In this document: positions 8,925 through 17,880 of the stretch, piece after piece
Layout of the letters: each line of letters begins with the position of its first letter
How positions within the stretch are numbered: the first letter of the stretch is position 1
Assembly (NCBI GenBank): GCA_964408805.1
Contig: CAYPAV010000003.1
Location: forward strand, 1-64,000
Direction of reading: 5' to 3'
From: CAYPAV01 sp964408805
Lineage (GTDB): Bacteria; Pseudomonadota; Alphaproteobacteria; UBA8366
Length of the DNA: 64,000 nucleotides
Notes under the pieces: generated by a model
Told to the model about the DNA's origin: nothing
The model's input: the letters and a program-made list of their open reading frames with translations, nothing else
Database searches by the model: none
Program-made: the position numbers and the translations under genes

Positions 8925-10135
8925 TGGCGGAGAGTCCGGAAAAACCCCATGAACGCATCGCCGCGTTGAAGCGCAAGGCCTGGGCCGGCCCGACGATCCT
9001 GCAAAACGCTTTCCGCCCGTTCTTCATGGCTGCAGGGCTTTGGGCGGCGCTGGCAGTCCCGCTCTGGCTCATAAGCTACGCGGGCGTTCTGGCGTTGCCC
9101 GACGGCTTTGACAGCCATTTGTGGCACCAGCATGAAATGCTCTACGGCTTCGCCGGTGCCGCCATCGCCGGCTTCATCCTGACCGCGATCCCGAATTGGA
9201 CCGGGGGCCTGCCGGTCAGCGGCTGGCGGCTCGCCGTGTTGGCGGCGTTCTGGCTCGCCGGACGATTGGGGTTCGCGGCCGCCGTTTGGATCGGACCCGT
9301 CGCCGCCGCCGTTTTGGACCTGGCCTTCCTCACCACGCTCGCGCTGATGATCGCGCGCGAGCTGATCTCCGGCAAGAATTGGCGCAATCTGCCGGTGCTG
9401 GTTCTGATTTCGCTCTTCGGGGTCGGCAATTGGCTGGTCCATTTCGAACTCTGCGACGTCGCCGAGACGGCGGCGCTCGGTATTCGCCTCTCGGCTTTCG
9501 TACTGGCCATTCTCGTGGCGGTGATCGGCGGGCGGATCGTCCCCAGCTTTACCCGCAATTGGCTGGTGCGAATCGGAGCCGGGGTGGTGCCGGCCCCAAT
9601 GAGCCGCTTCGATACGGTGGCCTTGGCGGGTCTGGTCCTGTTCGTCGTCGCGGAAATCGCGGTACCCGATCATCGCCTGACAGCCGCCCTCGCCCTGCTC
9701 GCGGGCGGGCTTCATGGAGTTCGATTGGCGCGCTGGAAGGGTTGGGCGGTTCTGTCCGAGCCGCTCATGTGGGTGCTGCATCTGGGCTATGCCTGGCTGG
9801 CCGTCGCCCTCATCTTGATCGGCCTCGCGGGATTGACGGAATTCGTGCCTCGAACGGCGGCGCTCCATGCGCTGACGACCGGAGCCTTCGGCACGATGAT
9901 CCTGGCGGTGATGACCCGTGCCTCGCTCGGCCATACGGGGCGGGACCTGACGGCGACCCGCGGCACCACGATCGTTTTCCTTCTGGTCACCATCGCCGCG
10001 GTCTCGCGCGTGGCGGCGTCGTTCGCGACCGATCAAACCCTGCTCGCGGTCTGGCTATCCGGGATCGCCTGGAGTGCCGCTTATGGTCTGTTCAGCGTGC
10101 TCTATTTCCCGGTATTTACGCAGCCCAAAGAATGA
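8924..10135 (+). CDS. NnrS family membrane protein
   Basis: 403-residue polytopic membrane protein of the NnrS family, with about 12 hydrophobic segments. NnrS proteins are heme- and copper-containing and protect against nitric oxide in denitrifiers. The family hallmark is the WHQHEMLYGFAGAAIAGF segment near residues 67-84, followed by TAIPNWTG and later GGRIVPSFTRNW. Conserved histidines in these segments are candidate heme ligands. No nitrite or NO reductase genes lie nearby. Coupling by TAATG to a PhyH oxygenase is an unusual context, and its role may be protection of iron enzymes from NO (inference). Confidence 0.88.
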   Translation: MAESPEKPHERIAALKRKAWAGPTILQNAFRPFFMAAGLWAALAVPLWLISYAGVLALPDGFDSHLWHQHEMLYGFAGAAIAGFILTAIPNWTGGLPVSGWRLAVLAAFWLAGRLGFAAAVWIGPVAAAVLDLAFLTTLALMIARELISGKNWRNLPVLVLISLFGVGNWLVHFELCDVAETAALGIRLSAFVLAILVAVIGGRIVPSFTRNWLVRIGAGVVPAPMSRFDTVALAGLVLFVVAEIAVPDHRLTAALALLAGGLHGVRLARWKGWAVLSEPLMWVLHLGYAWLAVALILIGLAGLTEFVPRTAALHALTTGAFGTMILAVMTRASLGHTGRDLTATRGTTIVFLLVTIAAVSRVAASFATDQTLLAVWLSGIAWSAAYGLFSVLYFPVFTQPKE

Positions 10136-10235
10136 ACAGACCGGCTTTGGCGGACCATACTGCCCGGCGGTTGCAAATCGTGGGGGGCTGGCCCACCATG
10201 CGCCCGCTCACGGGAATTCATTTCGGAAACCTTGA

Positions 10236-11459
10236 ATGACGACGACCGCCCCCACGGGCCGCTCCGATGTGCTGGTCATCGGATTGGTCGGCCTCGCACA
10301 TCTTTTGTCTCATTTCTATCAAATTGCCTTGGCGCCGCTGTTTCCGCTGCTGCATGAGGAATTCCAGGTGAGCTATACGGCGCTCGGTTTCGTGGTCTCC
10401 CTGTTTTTTGGGGTCTCGGGCATCTGCCAAGCCTTCGTCGGTATTATCGTCGATCGCTATGGCGCGCACCGGTTGCTGCTGTTCGGCATCACCACCATGT
10501 CGACTGCGGTCATACTGATGGGCTTGGCCCCGGCCTATTGGGTGCTGCTGCCGCTCGCGGTGATCTCGGCCTTCGGCAATTGCATCTTCCATCCGGCGGA
10601 CCTCTCGATCCTCTCGGCGAAAGTGAGTCCGGCCCGGCTTGGCCGCGCCTTCGCGATTCACGGTTTCGGGGGCACGAGCGGGTATTTTCTCTCTCCCGTG
10701 ATCATTTATTTCGGCGTCGCCAGTTTTGCCGGCTGGCGGGCGGGCCTGATCTTTGCCGGGCTAATCGGCTGGATCGCGGCGTTTCTCGTCTACCGCCACC
10801 GAGATGCCCTTCATATGCCGCCGGGGGCCGCCGGCACGGGCGGCGCCATGCCGGGCCTCATCTTCTATCTCCGGCTGCTCACCAACCTGCCGTTGATCGC
10901 GGCATTCTGCTATTTCGCCTTGGTCGCGGCGGCGGGGATCGGCGTTCAGGCCTTTTCGATCCCGGCCCTGATCGAGCTCTACGACCAACCGCTCTATCTC
11001 GCGGCGGCGGGGCTGACGGCGTATCTCGGCGGCAGCGCGCTCGGCATCATCATCGGCGGCGAGTTGGCCGACCGCTTCCGGCGCCATGCCCTCATTGCCA
11101 CCGGCGGTCTCGCGATCGGCGCGGGCTTCATGGCGGCAGTCGCTTTCTTGTCGCTGCCGATGATGGTGATCATCGGCATGATGGCGATCACCGGCACCGG
11201 CATCGGCATTACCGGGCCCTCGCGCGACATCCTGGTACGCGCGGCGACCCCGAGAGGGGCCACGGGCAAGGTCTTCGGCTTCGTTTATTCGGGCCTCGAT
11301 CTCGGCAGTGCGTCGGCGCCCCTGATCTTCGGCTGGCTGATGGACGGCGGCCAGTATCGCGGCATCTTCATGATCATCTCGTTGATGTACGTCCTCGGTA
11401 TCCTCAGCGTCCTGCAGCTCAAACGCGGCGGGCAGCCGGAAGCGGCGGCGGCCGGCTAA
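10236..11459 (+). CDS. MFS transporter, fosmidomycin-resistance-like
   Basis: 407-residue major facilitator with about 12 transmembrane segments. It contains HLLSHFYQIALAPLFPLL at the start, the cytoplasmic loop motif GIIVDRYGAHR between helices 2 and 3, and GNCIFHPADLSILS typical of Fsr-like carriers. It shares many motif blocks with the carrier at 12898, including a TP-x-G-x-TGKVFGFV segment near the C-terminus, so the two are paralogues. Substrate unknown, probably an organic acid or an export substrate of the neighbouring catabolic genes. Confidence 0.85.
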   Translation: MTTTAPTGRSDVLVIGLVGLAHLLSHFYQIALAPLFPLLHEEFQVSYTALGFVVSLFFGVSGICQAFVGIIVDRYGAHRLLLFGITTMSTAVILMGLAPAYWVLLPLAVISAFGNCIFHPADLSILSAKVSPARLGRAFAIHGFGGTSGYFLSPVIIYFGVASFAGWRAGLIFAGLIGWIAAFLVYRHRDALHMPPGAAGTGGAMPGLIFYLRLLTNLPLIAAFCYFALVAAAGIGVQAFSIPALIELYDQPLYLAAAGLTAYLGGSALGIIIGGELADRFRRHALIATGGLAIGAGFMAAVAFLSLPMMVIIGMMAITGTGIGITGPSRDILVRAATPRGATGKVFGFVYSGLDLGSASAPLIFGWLMDGGQYRGIFMIISLMYVLGILSVLQLKRGGQPEAAAAG

Positions 11460-11465
11460 GCATTA

Positions 11466-11480
11466 CTGGCCTCTGGCCAG
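11466..11480. terminator. Hairpin between convergent genes
   Basis: Six-base perfect arms CTGGCC and GGCCAG with a three-base loop lie between two convergent stop codons. There is no U tract on either side, so factor-independent termination is doubtful. Confidence 0.35.
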
Positions 11481-11483
11481 GTC

Positions 11484-11858
11484 TCAGGCCGGGTCCTTCC
11501 GCTTGGCGTCGACGAGTTGCATGCGCCAGCCGTCGGGATCGCGAAGATTGATCGTCGTGCGCCCCGTCGCCTCAACGTAATTGGGCGGACGGAAGTCGAT
11601 ATCGGTCTTTTGCAACGCCTCGTGCGCCGCCGCCGCGTCGTCGACCCGAAAGGCGATATGGTTGACCCCGATGACCTCCTCGCCGGTCGCCTGATGGACC
11701 TCGAAGATCGGAAAATCGGCACCGGGCGGGGTGAGTTCCGCCGATTCGCCGTGATGGCCCGTACGGGTCAGCATCTTGAAACCGAGACTCTGCAGAAATT
11801 CGAGATATTCCTCGAGATCCCGGACGATCAGTTCGATATGGTCGATGCCTTTAATCAT
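11484..11858 (-). CDS. VOC family protein (glyoxalase/dioxygenase fold)
   Basis: 124-residue single vicinal-oxygen-chelate protein with two beta-alpha-beta-beta-beta repeats. Candidate metal ligands are His in GIDHIELIV, His in GVNHIAFRV and the Glu/Asp of the terminal DPDGWRMQLVD segment. Family members include glyoxalase I, epimerases and extradiol dioxygenases, and the substrate cannot be chosen. It lies between the two paralogous MFS carriers and upstream of nothing else on its strand except by readthrough from the hydroxyacid dehydrogenase at 11904, with which it may form an operon. Confidence 0.8.
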   Translation of the reverse strand: MIKGIDHIELIVRDLEEYLEFLQSLGFKMLTRTGHHGESAELTPPGADFPIFEVHQATGEEVIGVNHIAFRVDDAAAAHEALQKTDIDFRPPNYVEATGRTTINLRDPDGWRMQLVDAKRKDPA

Positions 11859-11903
11859 GACTGTGTCTTCCTTTCGTGACGCAATAGACCTCCGCGATCG
11901 GCG

Positions 11904-12890
11904 TTAGGCAGGGCGTTCGGCGACGATCCCCGCGCCTTCGATTTCACGGATCGTTTCGCCGCCCAGCCAGGCGACCAAATTCTCTAACATGCCGCCATAC
12001 CAATGCGCGTAGTGCTCCTGAGTGAATCCGCCCACATGGGGTGTGAGCACCGTGTTCGGCAGTTCGCGGAACGGATGATCGGCCGGCAGCGGTTCCTCGT
12101 CATAGACGTCGAGACCCGCTCCCGCGATGCGCCCTTCGCGCAGCACCTCGACAAGCGCGGCCTCATCGACGATCGGTCCTCGCGCGGGATTGACGAGAAA
12201 GGCGGTCGGCTTCATCAGTCCCAATTCATGGCGGCCGATGAGCTTCCGCGTGCGGTCGCTCAAAATCACCTGGACGACCACGAAATCCGCCTCCCGAAAC
12301 AGCGAGTCTTTTTCTACCAAATCCGCGCCGTGGGTCTTGGCCTGCTCCGGCGTCATGTTCTCGCTCCAAGCGATCACTTTCATACCGAAGGCCCGGCCGA
12401 CCTTGACGACGTCGGCGCCGATGCGCCCCAAGCCGACGACACCCAGTACCTTGCCGCGAATTTCGGATCCGACGTTGGTCTGCCAAAGGCCCTCCCGCAT
12501 TGCCCGGTCGTCGCGGGTCAAATTCTTGGCCAACGCCAACAACAAAGCCCAGGTGATCTCGAAGGTCGGCGACGGGCGCGCCGCCGTGCCGCAGACGGGA
12601 ATGCCGTTCGCCCGGCAATATTCGAAGTCGAGGACCCGGTTGTGCATCTCGGGCGAACAGATCAGTTTCAATTTGGGCAATTCGCGCAAAAGACCGGCCG
12701 GGAAAGGCGTCCGCTCCCGCGTCAGCATCAAGACGTCATAGGGCCGAAGCGCGTCGGCTCGCGCATCTCCCGTCGGTAGCGATTCGTGGAAAAAATCGAC
12801 CGAGACGTGGTCTGGCAATAGGCTCCAATCCGCACCCGCTTCGGCTACATGGAGATAATCGTCGAGCACCGCGACCTTTATTTCGGTCAT
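11904..12890 (-). CDS. D-2-hydroxyacid dehydrogenase family protein
   Basis: 328-residue NAD-dependent 2-hydroxyacid dehydrogenase related to phosphoglycerate dehydrogenase. The substrate-binding halves flank a nucleotide domain with GLGRIG (VLGVVGLGRIGADVV). The catalytic Arg is in NPARGPIVDEAAL, the Glu in DVYDEEPLP, and the His in LTPHVGGFT. It would reduce or oxidise a 2-oxo/2-hydroxy acid pair. It is followed at about 45 bases by the VOC protein and preceded at 7 bases by the MFS carrier, so the three minus-strand genes 14109 to 11484 are likely one operon. Confidence 0.88.
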   Translation of the reverse strand: MTEIKVAVLDDYLHVAEAGADWSLLPDHVSVDFFHESLPTGDARADALRPYDVLMLTRERTPFPAGLLRELPKLKLICSPEMHNRVLDFEYCRANGIPVCGTAARPSPTFEITWALLLALAKNLTRDDRAMREGLWQTNVGSEIRGKVLGVVGLGRIGADVVKVGRAFGMKVIAWSENMTPEQAKTHGADLVEKDSLFREADFVVVQVILSDRTRKLIGRHELGLMKPTAFLVNPARGPIVDEAALVEVLREGRIAGAGLDVYDEEPLPADHPFRELPNTVLTPHVGGFTQEHYAHWYGGMLENLVAWLGGETIREIEGAGIVAERPA

Positions 12891-12897
12891 AAAATCC

Positions 12898-14109
12898 TCA
12901 CGTCGGTTCAGCGACCCTCTGTGTCGCCATGCCGAGCGACAGCCGCCGGGCCAGGGTAATCGCCGTCAAGGCGACCGCCACGAAGACCGCCGTCAGCACG
13001 AACACCATTGCCGGCTGGCCGGTATCGAGAAACCAGCCGAACAGGAGCGGCGTCAAACTGGCCCCGATCGCATAGCCGACGAAGACGAAGCCGAAGACCT
13101 TGCCGGTCTCGCCGGGCGGCGTCATGGCGCGGACCATCAAATCGCGCGGCGGCAGCACCGCGCCAAGCCCGAGCCCGACCACGATCATGACGACCACCAG
13201 CGCCACCTCCGGCAGCGTGAAAGCAACCGGCACCAGAACGAAGACGCAAGCCAGGATCAAGGCACCCGCGGCGGTAATGCCGTGGCGGCGGAAGCGGTCG
13301 GCGATGACGCCGGCGATCGCAATGCCGGCGACGACGCCGAAGAGATGACCGGTCAGCGCCGTATTGGCCCAGTCGAGGCCGATGCCATGCAGGTTAATCA
13401 GGCCGCTGACCGTGAAGGCGGCAAGACCGCCCGCAGCCATGCCGTAAGCGATGAAAAAGCAAAGGAAAAGCAGTACGGGTGCCGTGAATAGAAGATGAAG
13501 CCCCGAGCGGCCGCCAATACCCATTGGCCGCGCCCGCCGGGTCTCGCCGACCATGACGCCGCCCTTGACCATCATGACCGCCATGACCACCAGCCCGGCC
13601 AGACCCGCCGTGATCAGCGCCGCGCGCCATCCGGCGATCCCCGCGATCGCGAGCATGCCCAAAGGCGCGCAGGCACCGCCGAGGAAGCCCGAAAAGGTGT
13701 GGATCGAGAAGGCCCGGCCGAGCCGGCTCTCGCCGATCGAGCCCGACATAATGGCGTAATCGGAGGGATGAAAAACGCTGTTGCCGAGCCCCGCCACGAC
13801 AGCCAGCGCAAGCAGCATCCAATAGGCGTCGACGAACCCCATCAGCGTGATCGCCGCCGCGTTGAGACCCAGCCCGACGATCAGCACCCGGCGCGGCCCC
13901 AAGCGATCGACCAGAAAACCGACCGGCGCCTGCGCCAAACCTCCGAGCAGATTGTACGAGGTCATCGCGAGGCCGAGCTCTGTGTAGCTGACGCCGAATT
14001 CGGCCTTCAGCAGCGGGAACACCGGCGGCAGCGCCAAGAAATAATAGTGACTGAGGAAATGCCCCGCGCTGAGCATCGAGATGGCCCAGCTATCCTCTTT
14101 TGGCCACAT
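12898..14109 (-). CDS. MFS transporter, fosmidomycin-resistance-like
   Basis: 403-residue major facilitator with about 12 transmembrane segments. It has SHYYFLALPPVFPLLKAEF at the start, the loop motif GFLVDRLGPRR and GNSVFHPSDYAIMS. It is a paralogue of the carrier at 10236. It heads a probable three-gene operon with the hydroxyacid dehydrogenase and the VOC protein, so it most likely imports the substrate for them (inference from spacing). Confidence 0.85.
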   Translation of the reverse strand: MWPKEDSWAISMLSAGHFLSHYYFLALPPVFPLLKAEFGVSYTELGLAMTSYNLLGGLAQAPVGFLVDRLGPRRVLIVGLGLNAAAITLMGFVDAYWMLLALAVVAGLGNSVFHPSDYAIMSGSIGESRLGRAFSIHTFSGFLGGACAPLGMLAIAGIAGWRAALITAGLAGLVVMAVMMVKGGVMVGETRRARPMGIGGRSGLHLLFTAPVLLFLCFFIAYGMAAGGLAAFTVSGLINLHGIGLDWANTALTGHLFGVVAGIAIAGVIADRFRRHGITAAGALILACVFVLVPVAFTLPEVALVVVMIVVGLGLGAVLPPRDLMVRAMTPPGETGKVFGFVFVGYAIGASLTPLLFGWFLDTGQPAMVFVLTAVFVAVALTAITLARRLSLGMATQRVAEPT

Positions 14110-14175
14110 TTTGGAAATCGGTATGTTCCTTCGGATAGCGACGGAATCGAGGCGCCGGGCGGACCGATCCTAATC

Positions 14176-14189
14176 CCCTATATATAGGG
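14176..14189. repeat. 14-base perfect palindrome
   Basis: CCCTATATATAGGG reads the same on both strands. It stands about 66 bases upstream of the MFS start at 14109 (minus strand), where it could be an operator or contain a promoter -10 element. The function is not shown by sequence. Confidence 0.4.
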
Positions 14190-14211
14190 CAGCGGAAGGG
14201 CCGTGACCAAA

Positions 14212-14976
14212 TTAACGACCCCCCGCGACGGCGAGCGTATGACCGGAGATGTAGGACGCTTCGTCCGAGGCCAAGAACAACACCGCATTCGCGACCTCGA
14301 CCGGAAGACCGAGGCGGCCGAGCGGCGTCACCCGGTTGGGGCTCATCTCGACCGTCTCGTTGAGCCGGCGGAGATTGGCGCCGGCGCGTTCGGTGTCGAT
14401 GGGGCCGGGTGCGACCGCGTTGACGTTGATGTCGTATTCGGCGAGCTCCAGCGCCACATCGCGGATGAACCCATGCACCCCCGCCTTCGCCACCGAATAG
14501 GCGGAACCTCCCTGATAATAAGCGGTCCAGGGGGTGCCCTCCCGGGCCCCGGAGGAGAGGCAGATGATCTTGCCCCGGCGGCGCTCCATCATGTGCGGCG
14601 CCGCGTAGCGGGTGCAGAGGAAGGTACCGCGAAGGTTTAGCCGGAGGGTGAAATCCCAATCCTCGACAGACATTTCCCAGATCTTGCGGTTGCGGCTGCC
14701 GCCGACATTGTTGACCAGAATATCGATCTGGCCGAAGCGTTCGATGGCGGTCTCGATAAAGCGCGCCGCGGTCGTCTCCTCGGTGATGTCGCCCGCCAGG
14801 GTCACGGCCTCGCCGCCCGCGCCCGTTATCGTACCGGCGGTCCCTTCCAATCCCTCCGCGTCGATATCGCCGAGCACGACCCGCGCTCCCTCCTCGGCCA
14901 ATCGCAGGGCAATCGCCTCTCCGAGCCCGTTCGCCGCCCCCGTTATCACCGCTACCTGATCCTGGATTCGTCCCAT
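14212..14976 (-). CDS. SDR family oxidoreductase
   Basis: 254-residue classical SDR. The TGAANGLG cofactor motif follows VAVI at the N-terminus, NNVGGS replaces the usual NNAG, and the active site Ser-Tyr-x3-Lys is visible as SSGARE...GSAYSVAKAG. Asp37/Asp39 in VVLGDIDAEG fit NAD(H). The ATG at 14976 is the only start that preserves the first strand. It could be the first gene of the operon continuing into the MFS carrier, with about 100 bases between, or a separate unit. Substrate unknown. Confidence 0.83.
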   Translation of the reverse strand: MGRIQDQVAVITGAANGLGEAIALRLAEEGARVVLGDIDAEGLEGTAGTITGAGGEAVTLAGDITEETTAARFIETAIERFGQIDILVNNVGGSRNRKIWEMSVEDWDFTLRLNLRGTFLCTRYAAPHMMERRRGKIICLSSGAREGTPWTAYYQGGSAYSVAKAGVHGFIRDVALELAEYDINVNAVAPGPIDTERAGANLRRLNETVEMSPNRVTPLGRLGLPVEVANAVLFLASDEASYISGHTLAVAGGR

Positions 14977-15174
14977 GATGCTCGATTCCCGTTTCGCTTC
15001 GTAATTCGGCCCAATCCGACCCTATGCAAGTCTGGGGCGCGCCGGCGAAAGGTCAATCGATCGACCGCCTGTTCAGGCCCGGACCAGCGCCCTTGATTAA
15101 TCCCGCGAAGATGCTCTTTTCTCTAAAGTGGCGATGGCGGATTCATTCACGATGTACAGAAGCGAGGCCCCGAA

Positions 15175-16311
15175 ATGAAATCACCCCTCTGCGACAAACT
15201 GGGAATCGAATTCCCGCTGTTTGCCTTCAGCCATTGCCGCGACGTCGTCGCGGAAGTGACCAATGCCGGCGGGATCGGCGTACTGGGCGCGGTCATCCAC
15301 ACCCCGGAATCGCTTGAGATCGAACTCGCCTGGATTGACGAGAAGGTGAATGGCAAGCCCTACGGGGTCGATCTTCTGGTGCCCAACAACATGGACAGCA
15401 GGGACGCAACGCCATCGGCCGCCGAGATCGAGGCGCGGGTGCCGCCCGAGCACCGGAAATACGTCACCGACCTGCTGGAGCGTCATGGTCTCGATACCAA
15501 TGACCTTTGGGACGATTGGCTGGTCGGCGATTACGGCAACAACATGCGCGAGGGCGGGGCCGCGAAAATGCTCGACGTGGCGTTCTCGCATCCGATCAAG
15601 CTGATCGTGAACGCGCTCGGCGTACCGCCGGACTACATGTTCCAGAAGGCCCGCGAACAAGACATCCTGGTCGGTGCCCTGACCGGTGCCCGCCGACATG
15701 CGATCAAGCATGCGGAGGCCGGGGTCGACGTGCTGGTCGTGGCCGGCACCGAAGCCGGCGGCCATTGCGGCGAGGTCTCGACCATGGTGCTGGTCCCCGA
15801 AGTGATCGAGGCGATGCAGGACTACGAGAATGTTTCGGTCCTGGCCGCCGGCGGAATCGTGACCGGGAGGCAGATGGCCGCCTGCATGGCGATGGGGGCT
15901 GCGGGAGCGTGGACCGGTTCGGTCTGGCTCACCACCGCGGAAGCGGAGACGACACCAGTGGTGAAGGAAAAAATGCTGGCCGCCGGTTCCAGGAATACCG
16001 TCCGCTCACGCAGCCGCACCGGAAAACCGACCCGCCAGTTGCAATCCGCCTGGACCGACGCCTGGCAGGCGAAGGAAAGCCCCGACCCCTTGCCGATGCC
16101 GCTTCAGGGTCTGGTCAGCCGGCCCGCCCTGGCGAAGGTCGACAAGCTTGCGGAAGGCGGCCACGAGGGTGCCATGAAACTGGCGACCTATTATGTGGGC
16201 CAAGGTGTCGGGCTGATGAATTCCCCGCAATCGGCCCGTTCGGTAGTGTACGATTTCATGCAGGATTTCGCCGACGCCACCGAGCGCCTCGCCGCCACGA
16301 TGGAGGAATAG
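15175..16311 (+). CDS. Nitronate monooxygenase family protein
   Basis: 378-residue FMN-dependent TIM-barrel enzyme of the 2-nitropropane dioxygenase/nitronate monooxygenase family. The FMN phosphate motif GTEAGGHCG and the second glycine-rich segment LAAGGIVTGRQMAACMAMGA are present. The His of AGGHCG is the usual catalytic base position. Family members oxidise alkyl nitronates or act as enoyl-lactam or quinone reductases, so the substrate is open. The protein is longer than bacterial class I enzymes because of an extra 60-70 residues at the C-terminus. The preceding GCGAGG is a plausible ribosome-binding site. Confidence 0.85.
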   Translation: MKSPLCDKLGIEFPLFAFSHCRDVVAEVTNAGGIGVLGAVIHTPESLEIELAWIDEKVNGKPYGVDLLVPNNMDSRDATPSAAEIEARVPPEHRKYVTDLLERHGLDTNDLWDDWLVGDYGNNMREGGAAKMLDVAFSHPIKLIVNALGVPPDYMFQKAREQDILVGALTGARRHAIKHAEAGVDVLVVAGTEAGGHCGEVSTMVLVPEVIEAMQDYENVSVLAAGGIVTGRQMAACMAMGAAGAWTGSVWLTTAEAETTPVVKEKMLAAGSRNTVRSRSRTGKPTRQLQSAWTDAWQAKESPDPLPMPLQGLVSRPALAKVDKLAEGGHEGAMKLATYYVGQGVGLMNSPQSARSVVYDFMQDFADATERLAATMEE

Positions 16312-16357
16312 CTATACCGGGTTGATCCCGGTCCCATTCCGCCTGTCCGACGGCAAA

Positions 16358-16371
16358 TTGATGTCGATCAA
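16358..16371 (+). promoter_or_regulatory. FNR/Anr box 1
   Basis: TTGATGTCGATCAA matches the FNR consensus TTGAT-N4-ATCAA at all ten specified positions. Its centre is 19 bases upstream of the centre of box 2. It would support a second FNR dimer or an upstream activating or repressing role. Confidence 0.8.
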
Positions 16372-16376
16372 TGCCC

Positions 16377-16390
16377 TTGATATCGATCAA
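16377..16390 (+). promoter_or_regulatory. FNR/Anr box 2, class II position
   Basis: TTGATATCGATCAA is a second full match to TTGAT-N4-ATCAA. With the TATGAT -10 element at 16413-16418 and a start site near 16425, this box is centred at about -41.5, the standard position of a class II FNR-activated promoter. It controls the heme protein / NapC / RquA genes downstream. Confidence 0.82.
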
Positions 16391-16412
16391 TACCCCGCGT
16401 GCTTGAACCCGT

Positions 16413-16418
16413 TATGAT
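16413..16418 (+). promoter_or_regulatory. -10 element of the FNR-dependent promoter
   Basis: TATGAT differs from the TATAAT consensus at one position. No good -35 is found, as expected for a class II activated promoter in which FNR overlaps the -35 region. Confidence 0.6.
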
Positions 16419-16508
16419 TCTCACATAGCGTGACTTCCGATTGGAATCATCCTTGGCCGGCTCTTCGGCACACATCGAGGTTTCGGCCTAAAAGTGGAGG
16501 ATCATGAC

Positions 16509-17861
16509 ATGATTGAATCTCGGACACGGTCATCCGTCAATTACATGACGCCACTCGTCTTCGCCGGCGTTTTCGGCATCGCCTTGGCATTCGGGAGTAC
16601 CGACGCCTTGGCCCAATCCAAGGCCGTCGATTGGTCGAACGTCCCGACCAAGACGGTCAAATTGTTCTATCCCGGTCAGTCGAGCTATCAGTGGCTTCGC
16701 AGCAAGAAGCACAAGCGAGCCGACAAGAAGACCCTGAAGGGTGATTCCTGCTTCTCCTGCCACGAAGGCGAAGAGGCGGATATGGGCAACCTGATCGTTG
16801 CCGGTAAACGCCTCGAACCCGCCCCCATCCCCGGCAAGGAAGGGGTCAAGGATCTCGCCGTGCAAGCCGCGCATGACGATACCTATCTCTATCTTCGCAT
16901 GCAGTGGAAATCGCAAGCGAACCGAGAGGGCCGCATGCACAACATGATCCGCTACGACGGCGAGAAGTGGCAGTGGTACGGCAGTCACCGGGCAAACAGC
17001 AAGGTCCGGAGCGGCAAGCAACCGCCGATGTATGAGGATCGCCTGGCGATCATGATCGACGACGGGTCCGTGCCTATGTTCGCCAAGCAAGGCTGCTGGG
17101 TCACCTGCCATGACGGAATGCGCGACATGGAAGGACAGCCGAAGGCATCCCAGGTCAAGGCGCATCCCTATCTCGGCAAGAAGCTGAAGAAAAAGGATGT
17201 CCGGAAGTTCCTGCCCGCCACCCGGACCGACGGGAATGCGGGATGAGACAAGGTCAAGAACCCGGATGCGGTGGCCAAAATCAAATCCGCCGGCGGTTTC
17301 CTCGACCTGATGCAGTGGCGCGTCGCGCGCTCCAATGCGGTCGGCATGGCCGACGACGGATACGTCCTCGAATATCGTATCTTCGATGCCGGCAAGAAGA
17401 TGTTCTCTTGGAACGTCAACAAGAAGACGATGACTCCGAAGTTCATGTTCGATCCGGCGAAGAATGGCGGCGTTGCCTTGAGCGGAGCCGATCTGACGAA
17501 CCCGGAGAAAGCCGCGGCCATCGTCAAGGGGGTCAATTCCAAGGCCTACGACCCGAAGGCGGGGTTCAAGAAGGGCGACATCCTGCCCGGCCGCCTGTTG
17601 ACGACGGCAACCAAGGGATCGGCGGGCGACAACGATTTCGCCAAGGGAAGCTGGAAGAACGGCGTCTACACCCTGGTTTTCCGGCGGAAGCTCGATACCG
17701 GCCACCCCATGGACGATAAGATCATGAAGGTGGGCGGCATCTATACGATGGGTCTCGGTGTCCACGACGATAACGTGACCACCCGGTTCCATCATGTGTC
17801 GTTCCCATTGACACTTGGCATCGGCGTGAAGGCCGACATCTCGGCCGTCACGATCAGGTGA
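16509..17861 (+). pseudogene. Periplasmic ethylbenzene-dehydrogenase-related c-type heme protein, interrupted by an in-frame TGA
   Basis: The frame is 450 codons long and open on both sides of one TGA at 17244-17246 (codon 246). The ATG at 16509 follows GGAGG at an 8-base distance and gives a signal peptide (cleavage after ...STDALAQ). One standard heme c site, CFSCH, lies at 81-85, and an unusual CWVTCH (CxxxCH) at 196-201. The rest resembles the heme-binding domain of ethylbenzene dehydrogenase gamma subunits, with VHDDNVTTRFHHVSFP near the end. The residue at the stop sits in NAG-?-DKVK. Trp fits the family pattern from memory, so TGG-to-TGA mutation or a sequence error is most likely, while selenocysteine or readthrough is not excluded. 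It is first in the FNR-controlled operon with NapC and RquA. Confidence 0.75.
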
Positions 17862-17880
17862 CGTCAAGAAGACCCCTTGA

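Noticed and set aside
17244..17300. Selenocysteine insertion at the TGA of the heme protein
   Set aside because: No convincing SECIS hairpin follows the TGA, and Trp fits the family pattern better. Kept as an alternative only.
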